This document shows, piece after piece, positions 33,596-42,930 of a DNA stretch of 45,990 nt. Each line of letters begins with the position of its first letter. Position 1 is the stretch's first letter. The notes below the pieces were generated by a model. It had not been told where the DNA came from. It worked only from the letters and a program-made list of their open reading frames with translations, and did no database searches. Source of the stretch: Pseudomonas sp. Irchel s3h14 (GTDB lineage Bacteria; Pseudomonadota; Gammaproteobacteria; Pseudomonadales; Pseudomonadaceae); NCBI RefSeq assembly GCF_900187425.1, contig NZ_FYDJ01000033.1:1-45990 (forward strand), written 5' to 3'. Made by a program: the position numbers and the translations under genes.

Positions 33596-34501
33596 ATGGA
33601 TCGTCTACAAGCAATGCGGGTGTTCGTCACAGTGGTTGACCTCGGCAGCCAGTCGGCCGCCGCCGATCACCTGGACCTGTCACGGCCCGTGGTTTCGCGC
33701 TATCTGGCGGAGCTGGAGGATTGGGTCGGCGCACGCCTGATGCACCGCACCACGCGCAAGTTGAGCCTGACCGCCGCCGGCAGTGAAATCCTGCCTCGGT
33801 GTCGGCAGATGCTCGACCTGTCCACGGACATGCAAGCCGCCGTCAGCGAACCCGACGATGCACCACGCGGCCTGCTGCGCATCAGCGTCAGCACTTCGTT
33901 CGGTCAGGCACAACTGGCGGATGCCATGGCCGCTTACGTCAAACGTCATCCCGGCGTCAGCATCGACCTGCAGATGCTCGACCGCACGGTGAACCTGGTG
34001 GATGAGCGCATCGATCTGGCGATCCGCACCAGCAACGACCTGGACCCGAACCTGATCGCGCGGCGGCTGACGGTCTGCCGCTCGGTGATCTGCGCCTCCC
34101 CCGCTTATCTGCTCGAACACCCGACACCGCTGCGGGTCGAGGATTTGAGCCAGCACAATTGCCTGACCCACTCCTACTTCGGCAAAAGCCTCTGGCATTT
34201 CGAGGAGGACGGCGAGCAGGTGTCAGTGCCGGTGCAGGGCAACATCAGCGCCAACGAAGCCAGCACATTGTTGCGCGCGGCGATGGCCGGCGCCGGGGTG
34301 GCGATGCTCCCCAGCTATCAGGCCGGCGTGCATATCCACAGCGGCGAACTGATCCGCCTGCTGCCCCACGCCGAACCCCGGCAGATGAACGTTTACGCGG
34401 TGTATGCCTCACGCAAACACATGCCGGCGGCGTTGCGCAGCATGCTGGATTTTCTGGTGCTCAGATTCCCCGAGGAGCCGGAGTGGGATATCGGCCTGTA
34501 A
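33596..34501 (+). CDS. LysR-family regulator
   Basis: A 301-residue regulator with an N-terminal helix-turn-helix (RLQAMRVFVTVVDLGSQSAAADHLDLSRPVVSRYLAELE) and a CrgA/DhcR-like effector domain (LLRISVSTSFGQAQLADAMAAYVKRHPGV...). The usual start MDRLQAMRVF is kept. It is divergent from the MBL-fold gene, 114 bases away, and is its natural candidate regulator. Two direct repeats TGGGACANAG sit in the gap (33517 and 33562). Confidence 0.9.
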   Translation: MDRLQAMRVFVTVVDLGSQSAAADHLDLSRPVVSRYLAELEDWVGARLMHRTTRKLSLTAAGSEILPRCRQMLDLSTDMQAAVSEPDDAPRGLLRISVSTSFGQAQLADAMAAYVKRHPGVSIDLQMLDRTVNLVDERIDLAIRTSNDLDPNLIARRLTVCRSVICASPAYLLEHPTPLRVEDLSQHNCLTHSYFGKSLWHFEEDGEQVSVPVQGNISANEASTLLRAAMAGAGVAMLPSYQAGVHIHSGELIRLLPHAEPRQMNVYAVYASRKHMPAALRSMLDFLVLRFPEEPEWDIGL

Positions 34502-34507
34502 CCGAAT

Positions 34508-34635
34508 GATCGTTCCCACGCTCCGCGTGGGAATGCAGCCCGGGACGCTCCGCGTCCCTTTCGAGAGCTGGAACGCGGAGCGTCCCTTGAGGCATTCCCA
34601 CGCGGACGGTTCGACGCCTCGACGTGGGAACGATC
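34508..34635 (+). repeat. 108-bp composite palindromic repeat, copy 5, interrupted
   Basis: It has the same layout as copy 1, but sixteen bases (34607-34622) replace a single base in the terminal hairpin, breaking CCCACGCGGAGCGTGGG. The centre is also diverged. Confidence 0.9.
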
Positions 34636-34750
34636 GGACATCAGCGTTCTGAATACCGGGTTACATGCAAATGCCGCTTTGCTGGCAACTCACTGGCGCT
34701 GACCTATGCTCAAAGTAGTACCGAAGGGTATTCGTTCAGAGGTCAACGCC

Positions 34751-34927
34751 ATGAACATCAAAACAAGAAGATACCTCGCTATTTTCATCACCTGCGCGGC
34801 CACGCTCGCGCTGTATGGCACCGCGGCCTGGCGCGTCGAGCAGTTGCGACAACTGCCCCGTGAATACGCGAGCTGCAACTTCGAACGCTGCATTCCCCAC
34901 AACGCGACCCTCAACGCCCTCAAGTAA
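34751..34927 (+). CDS. small single-pass membrane protein
   Basis: A 58-residue product. A basic N-terminus (MNIKTRRY) precedes one hydrophobic helix (about 9-24, LAIFITCAATLALYGTAAW). A short soluble tail has two cysteines (ASCNFERC), which could form a periplasmic disulphide. AGAGG precedes the ATG. It may alternatively be an uncleaved signal-anchored peptide. No family is recognised. It ends 9 bases before the convergent pobR. Confidence 0.55.
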   Translation: MNIKTRRYLAIFITCAATLALYGTAAWRVEQLRQLPREYASCNFERCIPHNATLNALK

Positions 34928-34936
34928 CGAAGGTGA

Positions 34937-35833
34937 TCAGGCCTCGTTGTCCTGATCGGCCTTCAAGCGGTCGCGAAATGCCTTGGGCGAGATCCCCACT
35001 CGACGCCGGAACAGGCGCGTGAAGTTGGTCGGATCAGAGAACCCCAACACGTCGGACATTTCATAAATGGTCATGCTGGTGTAGGTCAGCAAGCGCTTGG
35101 CCTCCAGCAACTGACGCTCGTGCATGATCTGCAACGCCGGTTGTCCCGCCAGCTCACGGCAGGTGCCGTTGAGGTGTGACACGGAAATCCCCAGTCGATG
35201 CGCCAGGTCCTCGACCTTGACGTGCTGGCGATAGGTCTCTTCCACCAATTGGATAAAACCGTTCAGATATTCCCGGGCACGCTGCGGACGCTGGCTGGCG
35301 TTGCGGCGGGAAATCACCTGGCGGCTGACCCACACCATGATCACGCTGACCAGCGAATGCATGAGCATTTCGCGAGCCGGCTGGTGGCCGGTGTATTCGT
35401 CTTGCAGCGCTGAAAACAGGCTGTTGAGGTATTCGCCTTCCTTGCCCGCCGGATAACTTTCGGCCTGGGCCAGGGCGTTCACCGAGTTACCCAGTTGCGC
35501 CTGAAGATGGGCGACCAGCGGCGCGGCAAGGGTCACGACAAACCCTTCGACGTCCTCGGAAAACCGGAAGCCGTGAACGGACAGCGGTGGCAGGATCTGG
35601 ATCGCCGGCTCGGTCAGCTGCGTACGTTTGCCTTCGATTTCAAGCTCTGCCTGACCTTTGAATACGAAGAGCAACTGGCACAAATCGGCGTGGCGGTGGG
35701 GTTTGATTTCCCATTGGTGTTCGCGGCTGCGTTTGGAAATGGTTTCACAGTGCAGCAAGTCCGGGGTCGGCCAATCCAGGCTTTCACCGTAGAGCTTGAA
35801 CACTGGAATCGAAGGTAGGTCAGGCTTGTTCAT
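34937..35833 (-). CDS. pobR: PobR, AraC-type activator of pobA
   Basis: A 298-residue regulator. The N-terminal cupin-like half (HQWEIKPHRHADLCQLLFVFKGQ) is the ligand-binding arm, expected to bind 4-hydroxybenzoate. The C-terminal AraC double helix-turn-helix (about 195-290) contains LAHRLGISVSHLNGTCRELAG and VLGFSDPTNFTRLFRRRVG. The ATG at 35833 yields the family N-terminus (MNKPDLPSIPVFKLYGE); the frame reaches back to 35974 across the divergent promoter region. Divergence from pobA with a 179-base gap is the classical arrangement. Confidence 0.92.
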   Translation of the reverse strand: MNKPDLPSIPVFKLYGESLDWPTPDLLHCETISKRSREHQWEIKPHRHADLCQLLFVFKGQAELEIEGKRTQLTEPAIQILPPLSVHGFRFSEDVEGFVVTLAAPLVAHLQAQLGNSVNALAQAESYPAGKEGEYLNSLFSALQDEYTGHQPAREMLMHSLVSVIMVWVSRQVISRRNASQRPQRAREYLNGFIQLVEETYRQHVKVEDLAHRLGISVSHLNGTCRELAGQPALQIMHERQLLEAKRLLTYTSMTIYEMSDVLGFSDPTNFTRLFRRRVGISPKAFRDRLKADQDNEA

Positions 35834-36012
35834 CACTTCAATCCAGGCCTCGGGGGTAAGCGGGCGATAATCGCACCGATTGGCAGAATGTACAGGTATC
35901 GGCTCAGTTTTCCCCTTCAATTGACAGACTCGCGAGAGAAAAATGCAAGCACTCGATCCATAAAAATTACTCACCGGCCTTGGTCGCGTGAAGCTTGCGA
36001 GTCATAAAAACA

Positions 36013-37206
36013 ATGAAAACGCTCAGAACCCAAATCGCCATCATCGGCGCCGGTCCGTCCGGTTTATTGCTCGGCCAATTGCTGCACAACGCCGGCATCG
36101 ACACCCTCATTCTCGAACGCCAGACCCCGGACTATGTGCTCGGACGAATCCGTGCCGGCGTCCTCGAACAAGGCATGGTAGAGCTGTTGCGCCAGGCTGG
36201 GGTGGGACAGCGGATGGACGCCGAAGGGCTGGTCCATGGAGGCTTCGAACTGGCCCTCGACGCACGCCGCGTACACATCGATCTGCAAGCCCTGACCGGT
36301 GGCAAAACGGTGATGATCTACGGCCAGACCGAGGTCACCCGCGACCTGATGGCCGCTCGTCGGGAGGCCGGTGCAAAGACGATTTACGAGGCAGGCAACG
36401 TCGTTCCTCACGGGATGAAAACCGAAGAGCCGTTCGTGACTTTTGAGAAGGACGGCGAGCTGTATCGACTCGATTGCGACTACATCGCCGGGTGCGACGG
36501 TTTCCATGGCGTTGCCCGGCAGTCGATTCCTGCCGAGTGCCTGAAGGTGTTTGAGCGGGTCTACCCGTTTGGTTGGCTTGGCATCCTCGCTGACACGCCG
36601 CCCGTTCACGAAGAACTGGTCTACGCCCGGCATGAGCGCGGTTTTGCCCTGTGCAGCATGCGTTCGGCCACCCGCACTCGCTACTATCTCCAGGTACCGG
36701 CCGACGAGCACGTCGAGAACTGGTCTGATCAGCGCTTCTGGGATGAACTCAAATCCCGTCTGCCTGGCGCGTTGGCAGCGTCGTTGGTCACCGGGCCTTC
36801 CATCGAAAAAAGCATCGCGCCGTTACGCAGTTTTGTCGTCGAACCGATGCAGTACGGACGGATGTTTTTGGTCGGCGACGCCGCGCACATCGTCCCGCCT
36901 ACCGGCGCCAAGGGCCTGAACCTGGCGGCCAGCGACGTCAGTACGCTGTTCAACATTCTGCTGAAGGTTTACCGAGAAGGCCGTGTGGATTTGTTGGAGA
37001 AATACTCCGAGGTCTGCCTGCGACGGGTGTGGAAAGCCGAACGGTTTTCCTGGTGGATGACCTCGATGCTGCACCGCTTCGACGATAAAGACGCCTTCAG
37101 CCAGCGGATTGCCGAGTCGGAACTGGGGTACTTCGTCGACTCCGAGGCCGGTCGAAAAACCATTGCAGAAAATTACGTCGGCCTTCCATACGAGGCTATC
37201 GAATAG
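36013..37206 (+). CDS. pobA: 4-hydroxybenzoate 3-monooxygenase
   Basis: A 397-residue FAD hydroxylase turning 4-hydroxybenzoate into protocatechuate with NADPH and oxygen, which feeds the beta-ketoadipate route. GAGPSGLLLGQLL (FAD), RIRAGVLEQG, DYIAGCDGFHG (the DG motif), RYYLQVP (active-site Tyr) and GDAAHIVPPTGAKGLNLAASD are all present. The C-terminus ENYVGLPYEAIE is the family signature. The ATG at 36013 gives an N-terminus three residues longer than the family's MKTQVAIIGAG start; no strong ribosome site is visible. Regulated by the divergent pobR. Confidence 0.97.
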   Translation: MKTLRTQIAIIGAGPSGLLLGQLLHNAGIDTLILERQTPDYVLGRIRAGVLEQGMVELLRQAGVGQRMDAEGLVHGGFELALDARRVHIDLQALTGGKTVMIYGQTEVTRDLMAARREAGAKTIYEAGNVVPHGMKTEEPFVTFEKDGELYRLDCDYIAGCDGFHGVARQSIPAECLKVFERVYPFGWLGILADTPPVHEELVYARHERGFALCSMRSATRTRYYLQVPADEHVENWSDQRFWDELKSRLPGALAASLVTGPSIEKSIAPLRSFVVEPMQYGRMFLVGDAAHIVPPTGAKGLNLAASDVSTLFNILLKVYREGRVDLLEKYSEVCLRRVWKAERFSWWMTSMLHRFDDKDAFSQRIAESELGYFVDSEAGRKTIAENYVGLPYEAIE

Positions 37207-37286
37207 CCTGCTATCGACTTACACTGGCGAGCATCCCCGCTCGCCTTGCTCCTTGCGGGTCAATCACTGTCCGCAGGTTCTAACCC

Positions 37287-38804
37287 GTGACCAATCTCAA
37301 CCAGCCTGAAACGCCCAAACCGGCCATTCGCAGCGTGTTGATCGCCCTGATGCTGGCGATTTTTCTGGGCGCGCTGGACCAGACCATTGTCGCCGTTTCG
37401 ATGCCGGCTATTTCCGCACAATTCAAGGACGTCAGTCTGCTGGCCTGGGTGATTTCCGGCTACATGGTGGCGATGACGGTGGCCGTGCCGATCTACGGCA
37501 AACTGGGCGATCTGTACGGTCGCCGCAAGTTGATGCTGTTTGGCATGGGGTTGTTCACGGTCGCTTCGTTTTTTTGCGGCATGGCCCAGAGCATGGAGCA
37601 ACTGGTGCTGGCGCGAATTCTTCAAGGCATCGGTGCTGGCGGGATGATTTCGGTCAGCCAGGCGATCATCGGCGACATCGTGCCGCCCCGGGAACGCGGC
37701 CGTTATCAAGGCTATTTCAGCAGCATGTACGCCGTGGCCAGCGTGGCCGGCCCGGTACTCGGCGGTTACATGACCGAGTACCTGTCATGGCGCTGGGTGT
37801 TCTTGATCAATCTTCCGTTGGGCCTCGGTGCCTGGCTGGTGGCCAATCGAACGCTGGTGGGTTTGCCAGTGCCACAACGTAAACCGATCATCGATTACCT
37901 CGGCACGTTGCTGATGATCATCGGCTTGACCGCCTTGCTGCTAGGCATCACCCAGGTCGGCCAGGGCCATTCGTGGCGCAGTGCGCAAGTGCTGGGCCTG
38001 CTCGGTTGTGCGGTGTTGGTACTGGCGCTGTTCGTCTGGCATGAACGCCGGGCGCAAGAGCCGCTGCTGCCGATGCATTTGTTCGCAAATCGCAATGCGA
38101 TCCTGTGCTGGTGCACGATTTTCTTTACCAGTTTCCAGGCGATCTCGCTGATTGTGTTGATGCCGCTGCGCTTCCAGAGCGTTACCGGCGCCGGGGCCGA
38201 CAGCGCCGCGTTGCACCTGTTGCCGCTGGCGATGGGTTTGCCGATCGGGGCGTATTTCGCCGGCCGCCGAACCTCAGTGACCGGGCGCTACAAACCGATG
38301 ATTCTGACCGGCGCCCTGCTTATGCCGATCTCTATTCTCGGTATGGCGTTCAGTCCTCCCCAGGCCTTTGTACTCAGTAGTTTGTTTATGTTGCTCAGCG
38401 GGATCGCTAGCGGCATGCAGTTCCCGACGTCCCTGGTCGGAACGCAGAACTCGGTGCAACAGCGGGACATCGGTGTCGCCACCAGCACCACCAATCTGTT
38501 CCGCTCATTGGGCGGTGCGGTGGGTGTGGCGTTGATGTCGGCACTGCTGTTGGCATTGTTGCAGGACTCAAGTTTTGTCCACCTGGCCGGCTCTTCGATG
38601 ATTGCCGAGGGCAGTTCGGGAAATGTCTTGCTCGATGGTTTGAACGCCGCGCCGGGGGATGCGCAGAACGCCTTGCGCGCCGAACTGCTGCTGACCTTTC
38701 AACATTTGCTGATGGTCAGCGCGGCGGTGTCGCTGCTGGGGCTGGCGGCGGCGATTGCCATGCCGAATATGGTGTTGCGTGGGCGTGAGGATAAAGTCCG
38801 ATAA
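37287..38804 (+). CDS. DHA2-family MFS drug/solute exporter
   Basis: A 505-residue major facilitator of the EmrB/QacA group with about 14 helices. LGALDQTIVAVSMPAISAQF is the DHA2 first-helix motif, GKLGDLYGRRKLMLFG is loop 2-3 and ILQGIGAGGMISVSQAIIGDIV is the drug:H+ motif region. The start appears to be GTG at 37287. It follows pobA by 80 bases in the same direction. It might export aromatic compounds, but no co-regulation is visible. It ends before repeat copy 6. Confidence 0.9.
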   Translation: MTNLNQPETPKPAIRSVLIALMLAIFLGALDQTIVAVSMPAISAQFKDVSLLAWVISGYMVAMTVAVPIYGKLGDLYGRRKLMLFGMGLFTVASFFCGMAQSMEQLVLARILQGIGAGGMISVSQAIIGDIVPPRERGRYQGYFSSMYAVASVAGPVLGGYMTEYLSWRWVFLINLPLGLGAWLVANRTLVGLPVPQRKPIIDYLGTLLMIIGLTALLLGITQVGQGHSWRSAQVLGLLGCAVLVLALFVWHERRAQEPLLPMHLFANRNAILCWCTIFFTSFQAISLIVLMPLRFQSVTGAGADSAALHLLPLAMGLPIGAYFAGRRTSVTGRYKPMILTGALLMPISILGMAFSPPQAFVLSSLFMLLSGIASGMQFPTSLVGTQNSVQQRDIGVATSTTNLFRSLGGAVGVALMSALLLALLQDSSFVHLAGSSMIAEGSSGNVLLDGLNAAPGDAQNALRAELLLTFQHLLMVSAAVSLLGLAAAIAMPNMVLRGREDKVR

Positions 38805-38815
38805 CCCCTCCGCCT

Positions 38816-38922
38816 GATCGTTCCCACGCTCTGCGTGGGAATGCCTCAATGGACGCTCTGCGTCCGCTCTTGGGACGCGGAGCGTCCCGGGCTGCATTCC
38901 CACGCAGAGCGTGGGAACGATC
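38816..38922 (-). repeat. 108-bp composite palindromic repeat, copy 6
   Basis: Reverse orientation like copy 2, between the convergent MFS and Cache-domain genes. Confidence 0.92.
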
Positions 38923-38927
38923 ATTGC

Positions 38928-39776
38928 TCAAGGGCTGTAATACCCGACAGCCACCAGAAAATGCCCGACCTTTTTCAGGTAGGCATGCTTGTCCTCGACC
39001 TTGCCGGTCACCGGGTTTTTCCAGCGATACTCGTATTCGCCGTAGTCCTGTTTGGCCATCAGCGCCAGGATCGGCTCGCCAACCGGTTTGCCTTCCGGGT
39101 CCTTGATCTTGCTGAAATCGGTATCGATCAACCGCAGGTTGGTGCCGTGGGCGACGTATCGCTGGTTATCCAGGTCGACGACGAAGACGTACAGGTCATC
39201 CTGCAAGTAACCGCCCTTGAGGGAGTTGATGGCCGTGAGCGTGCCCTGCTCGTCCTTGGCCAGATCGGCCGCTGCTTTGTTCAGCAAGGCCATCGCCTGT
39301 TCCGCTGAAGCCCGTGGCAAGTAGTACCCCACCGCCAGGATCCGCTGACCGATGCGCTGGTAGAACACATGCTTGCGTTCGACCTTGCCGTCGGACCAGT
39401 TCTGCCAGCGGTATTCGGCCTGCTGAATGCCATTGCCCTCCGGCACTTTCAAGGCGTCTTTGAAGGCTTTCTGCAAATCCGGCCCGAGCACATCGGACAC
39501 ATCACGGCCAATCAACGCCGAAGACGGTCCGCCGCTGGCGAGCATCACGCCCTTGGTGTCGACCACAAACACGTAACGATCCTTGTCGACAAACTCCCCC
39601 TGACGGCTGAAAGCAGCAAAGGCCTTGTCGCCATTGTCGTGGTAGTACGCCAGGGCTTTTTCCAGCAAGGCTTTGGCAGCCTGGCTGTCGTCCTTTTCCG
39701 TGCCGGCAGCTTGAACCTGGCCCAGGCACAGCAAAATCATCACGCCCAGCAAGGCCAACCTATGCAAAAACCCCAT
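38928..39776 (-). CDS. periplasmic tandem Cache-domain protein
   Basis: A 282-residue protein with a cleavable signal peptide (about 1-23, LALLGVMILLCLGQVQAAG). Two similar single-Cache units follow. Unit one (about 35-150) has DKDRYVFVVDTKGVMLASGG, GRDVSDVLGPDLQKAF and VFYQRIGQRILAVGYYL. Unit two (about 165-282) has DDLYVFVVDLDNQRYVAHG and AYLKKVGHFLVAVGYY. No membrane anchor, kinase, methyl-accepting or GGDEF output is attached, so it would bind a ligand freely in the periplasm and act on a partner. The partner is not identified. Confidence 0.85.
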   Translation of the reverse strand: MGFLHRLALLGVMILLCLGQVQAAGTEKDDSQAAKALLEKALAYYHDNGDKAFAAFSRQGEFVDKDRYVFVVDTKGVMLASGGPSSALIGRDVSDVLGPDLQKAFKDALKVPEGNGIQQAEYRWQNWSDGKVERKHVFYQRIGQRILAVGYYLPRASAEQAMALLNKAAADLAKDEQGTLTAINSLKGGYLQDDLYVFVVDLDNQRYVAHGTNLRLIDTDFSKIKDPEGKPVGEPILALMAKQDYGEYEYRWKNPVTGKVEDKHAYLKKVGHFLVAVGYYSP

Positions 39777-39899
39777 TGCGCATCCCTCGTTCTTGTTGGT
39801 GTTTCAAGAGCGTAGACGGCAATGGGGTATGTATGGATATTCAGCGAATGGCAGTGTGTAAGGAGATCATTCCCGGGGAATCCGGGAATGATTCATGGC

Positions 39900-40775
39900 T
39901 CAAGGCCTGGCGCGCAGCTGCTGTTGCAGATTCTGAATCTGCGCCTGAAGGGTGTTGATGTTGCGGGTGACCTGGCTACGGAAGGCGTCGAATTCGGCGG
40001 TATTGGTCCCGCCTGGTGTCGCGGCCGGGCGATTGTCCTGTTGGCTTTTCAGGATGATGACTTCCTGCTCCAGACGCTCGATGGCGGCGCTCGGGTTGCC
40101 TTGTTTCCTCAGTGCAACGATGTCGGAGCCAAGGCTCTTGAGTTGCGCATCGAATTTGTCTGTGTCCGCCAGATTGCTTTTCAGCACGGCTACATCGCTG
40201 TTCAAGACTTTGACCTGAGCCTGCAATTGAATGGTGGCGGTCTGTTGTTCGGTGCCTTGCTCGGTTATCTGCGCCAAGCGCTTATCCAGATCGGTGGTTT
40301 GTGCGCTCATCAGTGCCAGGCGTTTGTCCAGATCGGTGGTCTGGCCGACAACGCCTTGCTGTTGTTTGCTTTGATCCTGGAGTTTGCTTTCCAGCTGTTT
40401 GATTTGCAGCTTCAAGGCTTCGCTGTCGCTGCTGACGTTGGTCTGACTGGCGACAACCTTGCCGGAAATGTCCTGCAAGCGTCCCGCCGCATCCTCACTG
40501 ATACGCGCGAAACTTTCCTGGGTCGCCACCAATTGCTGCTCCATCAGCGAGAGCTGCTGAAAGCTCCACCAGGCAAGGCCTGCAAAAGCAAAGAACAAGG
40601 CGCCAACCAGCGCCCACAGCGGTCCGGTGCTCGGGCTTTTGACTTTGACGACTGGCGCGGTCCGCGAATGCACGGAGTTACGAGCCGTGGTCGGAAAATC
40701 ATCGTCGTCGAGGCTGTCGGCACGCAGGCTTGGTACATCGTCGAAGTCGTCGTTGGCATCGTTACGCATGGACAT
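39900..40775 (-). CDS. membrane-anchored coiled-coil protein
   Basis: A 291-residue protein. An acidic cytoplasmic N-terminus (about 1-45, NDANDDFDDVPSLRADSLDDDDF) leads to one transmembrane helix (about 52-72, PLWALVGALFFAFAGLAWW). The rest is a long periplasmic coiled coil containing a direct repeat, TTDLDKRLALMSAQ and TTDLDKRLAQITEQ. Two close start codons (40775 and 40769) exist; the first is used. The architecture resembles septum- or envelope-associated scaffold proteins, but I cannot name it. Confidence 0.75.
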   Translation of the reverse strand: MSMRNDANDDFDDVPSLRADSLDDDDFPTTARNSVHSRTAPVVKVKSPSTGPLWALVGALFFAFAGLAWWSFQQLSLMEQQLVATQESFARISEDAAGRLQDISGKVVASQTNVSSDSEALKLQIKQLESKLQDQSKQQQGVVGQTTDLDKRLALMSAQTTDLDKRLAQITEQGTEQQTATIQLQAQVKVLNSDVAVLKSNLADTDKFDAQLKSLGSDIVALRKQGNPSAAIERLEQEVIILKSQQDNRPAATPGGTNTAEFDAFRSQVTRNINTLQAQIQNLQQQLRARP

Positions 40776-40893
40776 TGAGTCAACCTTTGTGGAACGCGGT
40801 GATGGCTTGATGCGCCGCAGTATAACCCCCACGGCCGCATCGATTGACCCTCAACCCCGAACTCGGTTCAGTGTGGCGGCGCTAACCCGCGCG

Positions 40894-41886
40894 TCAGCGG
40901 ATGTCCTGGGCCTTCCACCAGCCGCAGAATTCATCGAGGGCGGTCCAGAGACTGACTTTCGGATCGTAGTCCAGATAATGCCGGGCGCGGCTGATGTCGA
41001 GAGTGAAATTTTTGTTCATCACCTGCATGCCCAAGCGCGACAGGGTCGGCTCGGGACGACCCGGCCACAACTTGCACACCCCCTCGTTGAGCGCCGCTAC
41101 GGTGTAGGCCAAGCCGTAGGAACGGTAGCGCGTGACCTGTGGGACATCCATCTTGCGCATCACGTAATTGACCACGTCCCACAACGGCACCGGCGCCCCG
41201 TTGCTGATGTTGTAGGCCTTGCCCAACGCCGAACCACTGGCCAGCAAACTGCTGAGCAACGCCTCATTGAGGTTTTGCACGCTGGTGAAATCAACCTTGT
41301 TCAGGCCGTTGCCGATGATCGCGAGCCGTCCCTTGCGCTGCATTTTCAGCAGCCGCGGAAAGATGCTCATGTCGCCAGCCCCCGTCACGAAACGCGGGCG
41401 CAGGGCCAGGGTTTCGAGGCCGAACTCCTGAGCGCCGAAAACTTTTTGCTCGGCCAGGTATTTGGTCGCGGCGTAGGGATGCTTGAAGCGCTTGGGCACC
41501 TGTTCTTCGGTCAGCCCCAGGTGATCGCGGCCATCAAAGTAGATCGACGGCGACGACAAGTGAACCAGTCGCCGAACCCGCTGTTTCAGGCAGGCCTCGA
41601 CCACGTTTTCAGTGACCTGGACATTGCCTTGATGGAAGTCCTGATAACGCCCCCACAAACCGACCGCACCGGCGCAATGCACCACGGCTTCGACGTCGGA
41701 GCACAGATCGCGTGCCAGTTCCGGGTCGCTCAAGTCCCCCTGGATGAACTCGGCGCCACGGCGCACCAGATGCTCCACACTTTCGGCCCGGCGACCGTTG
41801 ACCCGCACGTCCAGGCCTTGCTCCAGGGCAAAACGCGCAAAGCGCCCGCCGATGAAGCCGCTTGCGCCGGTAACCAGAATTTTCAT
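40894..41886 (-). CDS. NAD-dependent epimerase/dehydratase, 3-beta-HSD-like
   Basis: A 330-residue extended short-chain dehydrogenase. GASGFIGG near the N-terminus binds NAD, VVHCAGAVG and VHLSSPSIYF are strand motifs, and HPYAATKYLAEQ supplies the YxxxK catalytic pair. The sequence leans to the sterol dehydrogenase/OleD-like side rather than sugar epimerases. It is the gene downstream of argP on the same strand (54-base gap). Its substrate is unknown. Confidence 0.88.
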   Translation of the reverse strand: MKILVTGASGFIGGRFARFALEQGLDVRVNGRRAESVEHLVRRGAEFIQGDLSDPELARDLCSDVEAVVHCAGAVGLWGRYQDFHQGNVQVTENVVEACLKQRVRRLVHLSSPSIYFDGRDHLGLTEEQVPKRFKHPYAATKYLAEQKVFGAQEFGLETLALRPRFVTGAGDMSIFPRLLKMQRKGRLAIIGNGLNKVDFTSVQNLNEALLSSLLASGSALGKAYNISNGAPVPLWDVVNYVMRKMDVPQVTRYRSYGLAYTVAALNEGVCKLWPGRPEPTLSRLGMQVMNKNFTLDISRARHYLDYDPKVSLWTALDEFCGWWKAQDIR

Positions 41887-41940
41887 GAATTGCTCCGAAT
41901 ATTTCGTTTTGCGTATTTCGTCAGGTCTTGACGCTGCCCG

Positions 41941-42834
41941 TCAGTCCAACGGCACCAGCCATTGCTTCGACGAACGCACCAACTGATCGGTGAGTAACCC
42001 CAGCAACTGACCGCCATTGCGCCAATGATGCCAGTACAGCGGCACATCGATCGGCTTATCAGGCAAAAGCTCTACCAATACACCGCGCTCCAGTTGCTCG
42101 CGCACCTGCAGTTCAGGCACCAGCCCCCAACCGAGTCCTGCTTCCGTGAGGCGGATGAAGCCTTCGGACGAGGGGCATAGATGGTGTTCGAATCCGCCAT
42201 CGACGCCGAGGGACGCGAGGTAGCGATGCTGTAGGAAATCGTCCGGGCCAAACACCAGCGCGGGCGTTTTCGACAATAGATCGGCGCGTACACCTTCAGG
42301 AAAATGTCGGGCGATAAAGGCCGGGCTGGCCAGCGCACGGTAGCGCATGGCCCCCAGCAAAACGCTGCGCGCGCCGGCCACCGGGCGCTCGCTGGCGCAG
42401 ACGCACGCTGCGACTTCTCCGGCGCGCATGCGTTTGAGGCCGACGGTCTGGTCTTCGACCACCAGATCGAGCAGCAGATGCTGCTGCGCACAAAAATCCC
42501 CGACCGCCACCGCCCACCACGTGGCGAGGCTGTCGGCATTCAAAGCGATGCGCAGACGTTCCGGCAGACCTTCTTCATCGAGTGCCGGCACCAATGTTTG
42601 CAAGTCCCGTTCAAGTAAACGCACCTGCTGCACATGGTTGAGCAGTCGTCGGCCGATTTCGGTCGGGGCCGGCGGCGTCACCCGCACCAGCACCGGTTGG
42701 CCGACACGTGCCTCGAGCAATTTGATGCGCTGGGAGATCGCCGATTGCGACAAACCGAGCACCTGAGCAGCACGTTCGAACCCGGCCTGCTCAACCACCG
42801 CGGCCAAGGCAGAAAGCAATTTATAGTCGAACAT
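41941..42834 (-). CDS. argP: ArgP/IciA-type LysR regulator
   Basis: A 297-residue LysR protein. The N-terminal MFDYKLLSALAAVVEQAGFERAAQVLGLSQSAISQRIKLLEARVG matches ArgP, which senses lysine and arginine and activates the exporter gene argO. LNADSLATWW and the DDFLQHRYL/HLCPSSEGFIRLTEAGLGWGLVPE parts are typical of its effector domain. The ATG at 42834 gives the standard N-terminus. The exporter gene lies divergently, behind an ACT-domain gene, the same order as PAO1 iciA-PA4364-PA4365. Confidence 0.9.
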   Translation of the reverse strand: MFDYKLLSALAAVVEQAGFERAAQVLGLSQSAISQRIKLLEARVGQPVLVRVTPPAPTEIGRRLLNHVQQVRLLERDLQTLVPALDEEGLPERLRIALNADSLATWWAVAVGDFCAQQHLLLDLVVEDQTVGLKRMRAGEVAACVCASERPVAGARSVLLGAMRYRALASPAFIARHFPEGVRADLLSKTPALVFGPDDFLQHRYLASLGVDGGFEHHLCPSSEGFIRLTEAGLGWGLVPELQVREQLERGVLVELLPDKPIDVPLYWHHWRNGGQLLGLLTDQLVRSSKQWLVPLD

Positions 42835-42930
42835 CAGTTTTCCTAATGAGCGATCAGCATGATTGGTTTTTCTTATACAGCCTGGCACTGGAGAATGGCC
42901 AGCAAGAACTCTTCAACAAGGATCATCGAC

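Noticed and set aside
31692..34635. Three repeats close together considered as a CRISPR-like array
   Set aside because: The units are long nested palindromes separated by whole genes, with no regular short spacers and no cas genes.
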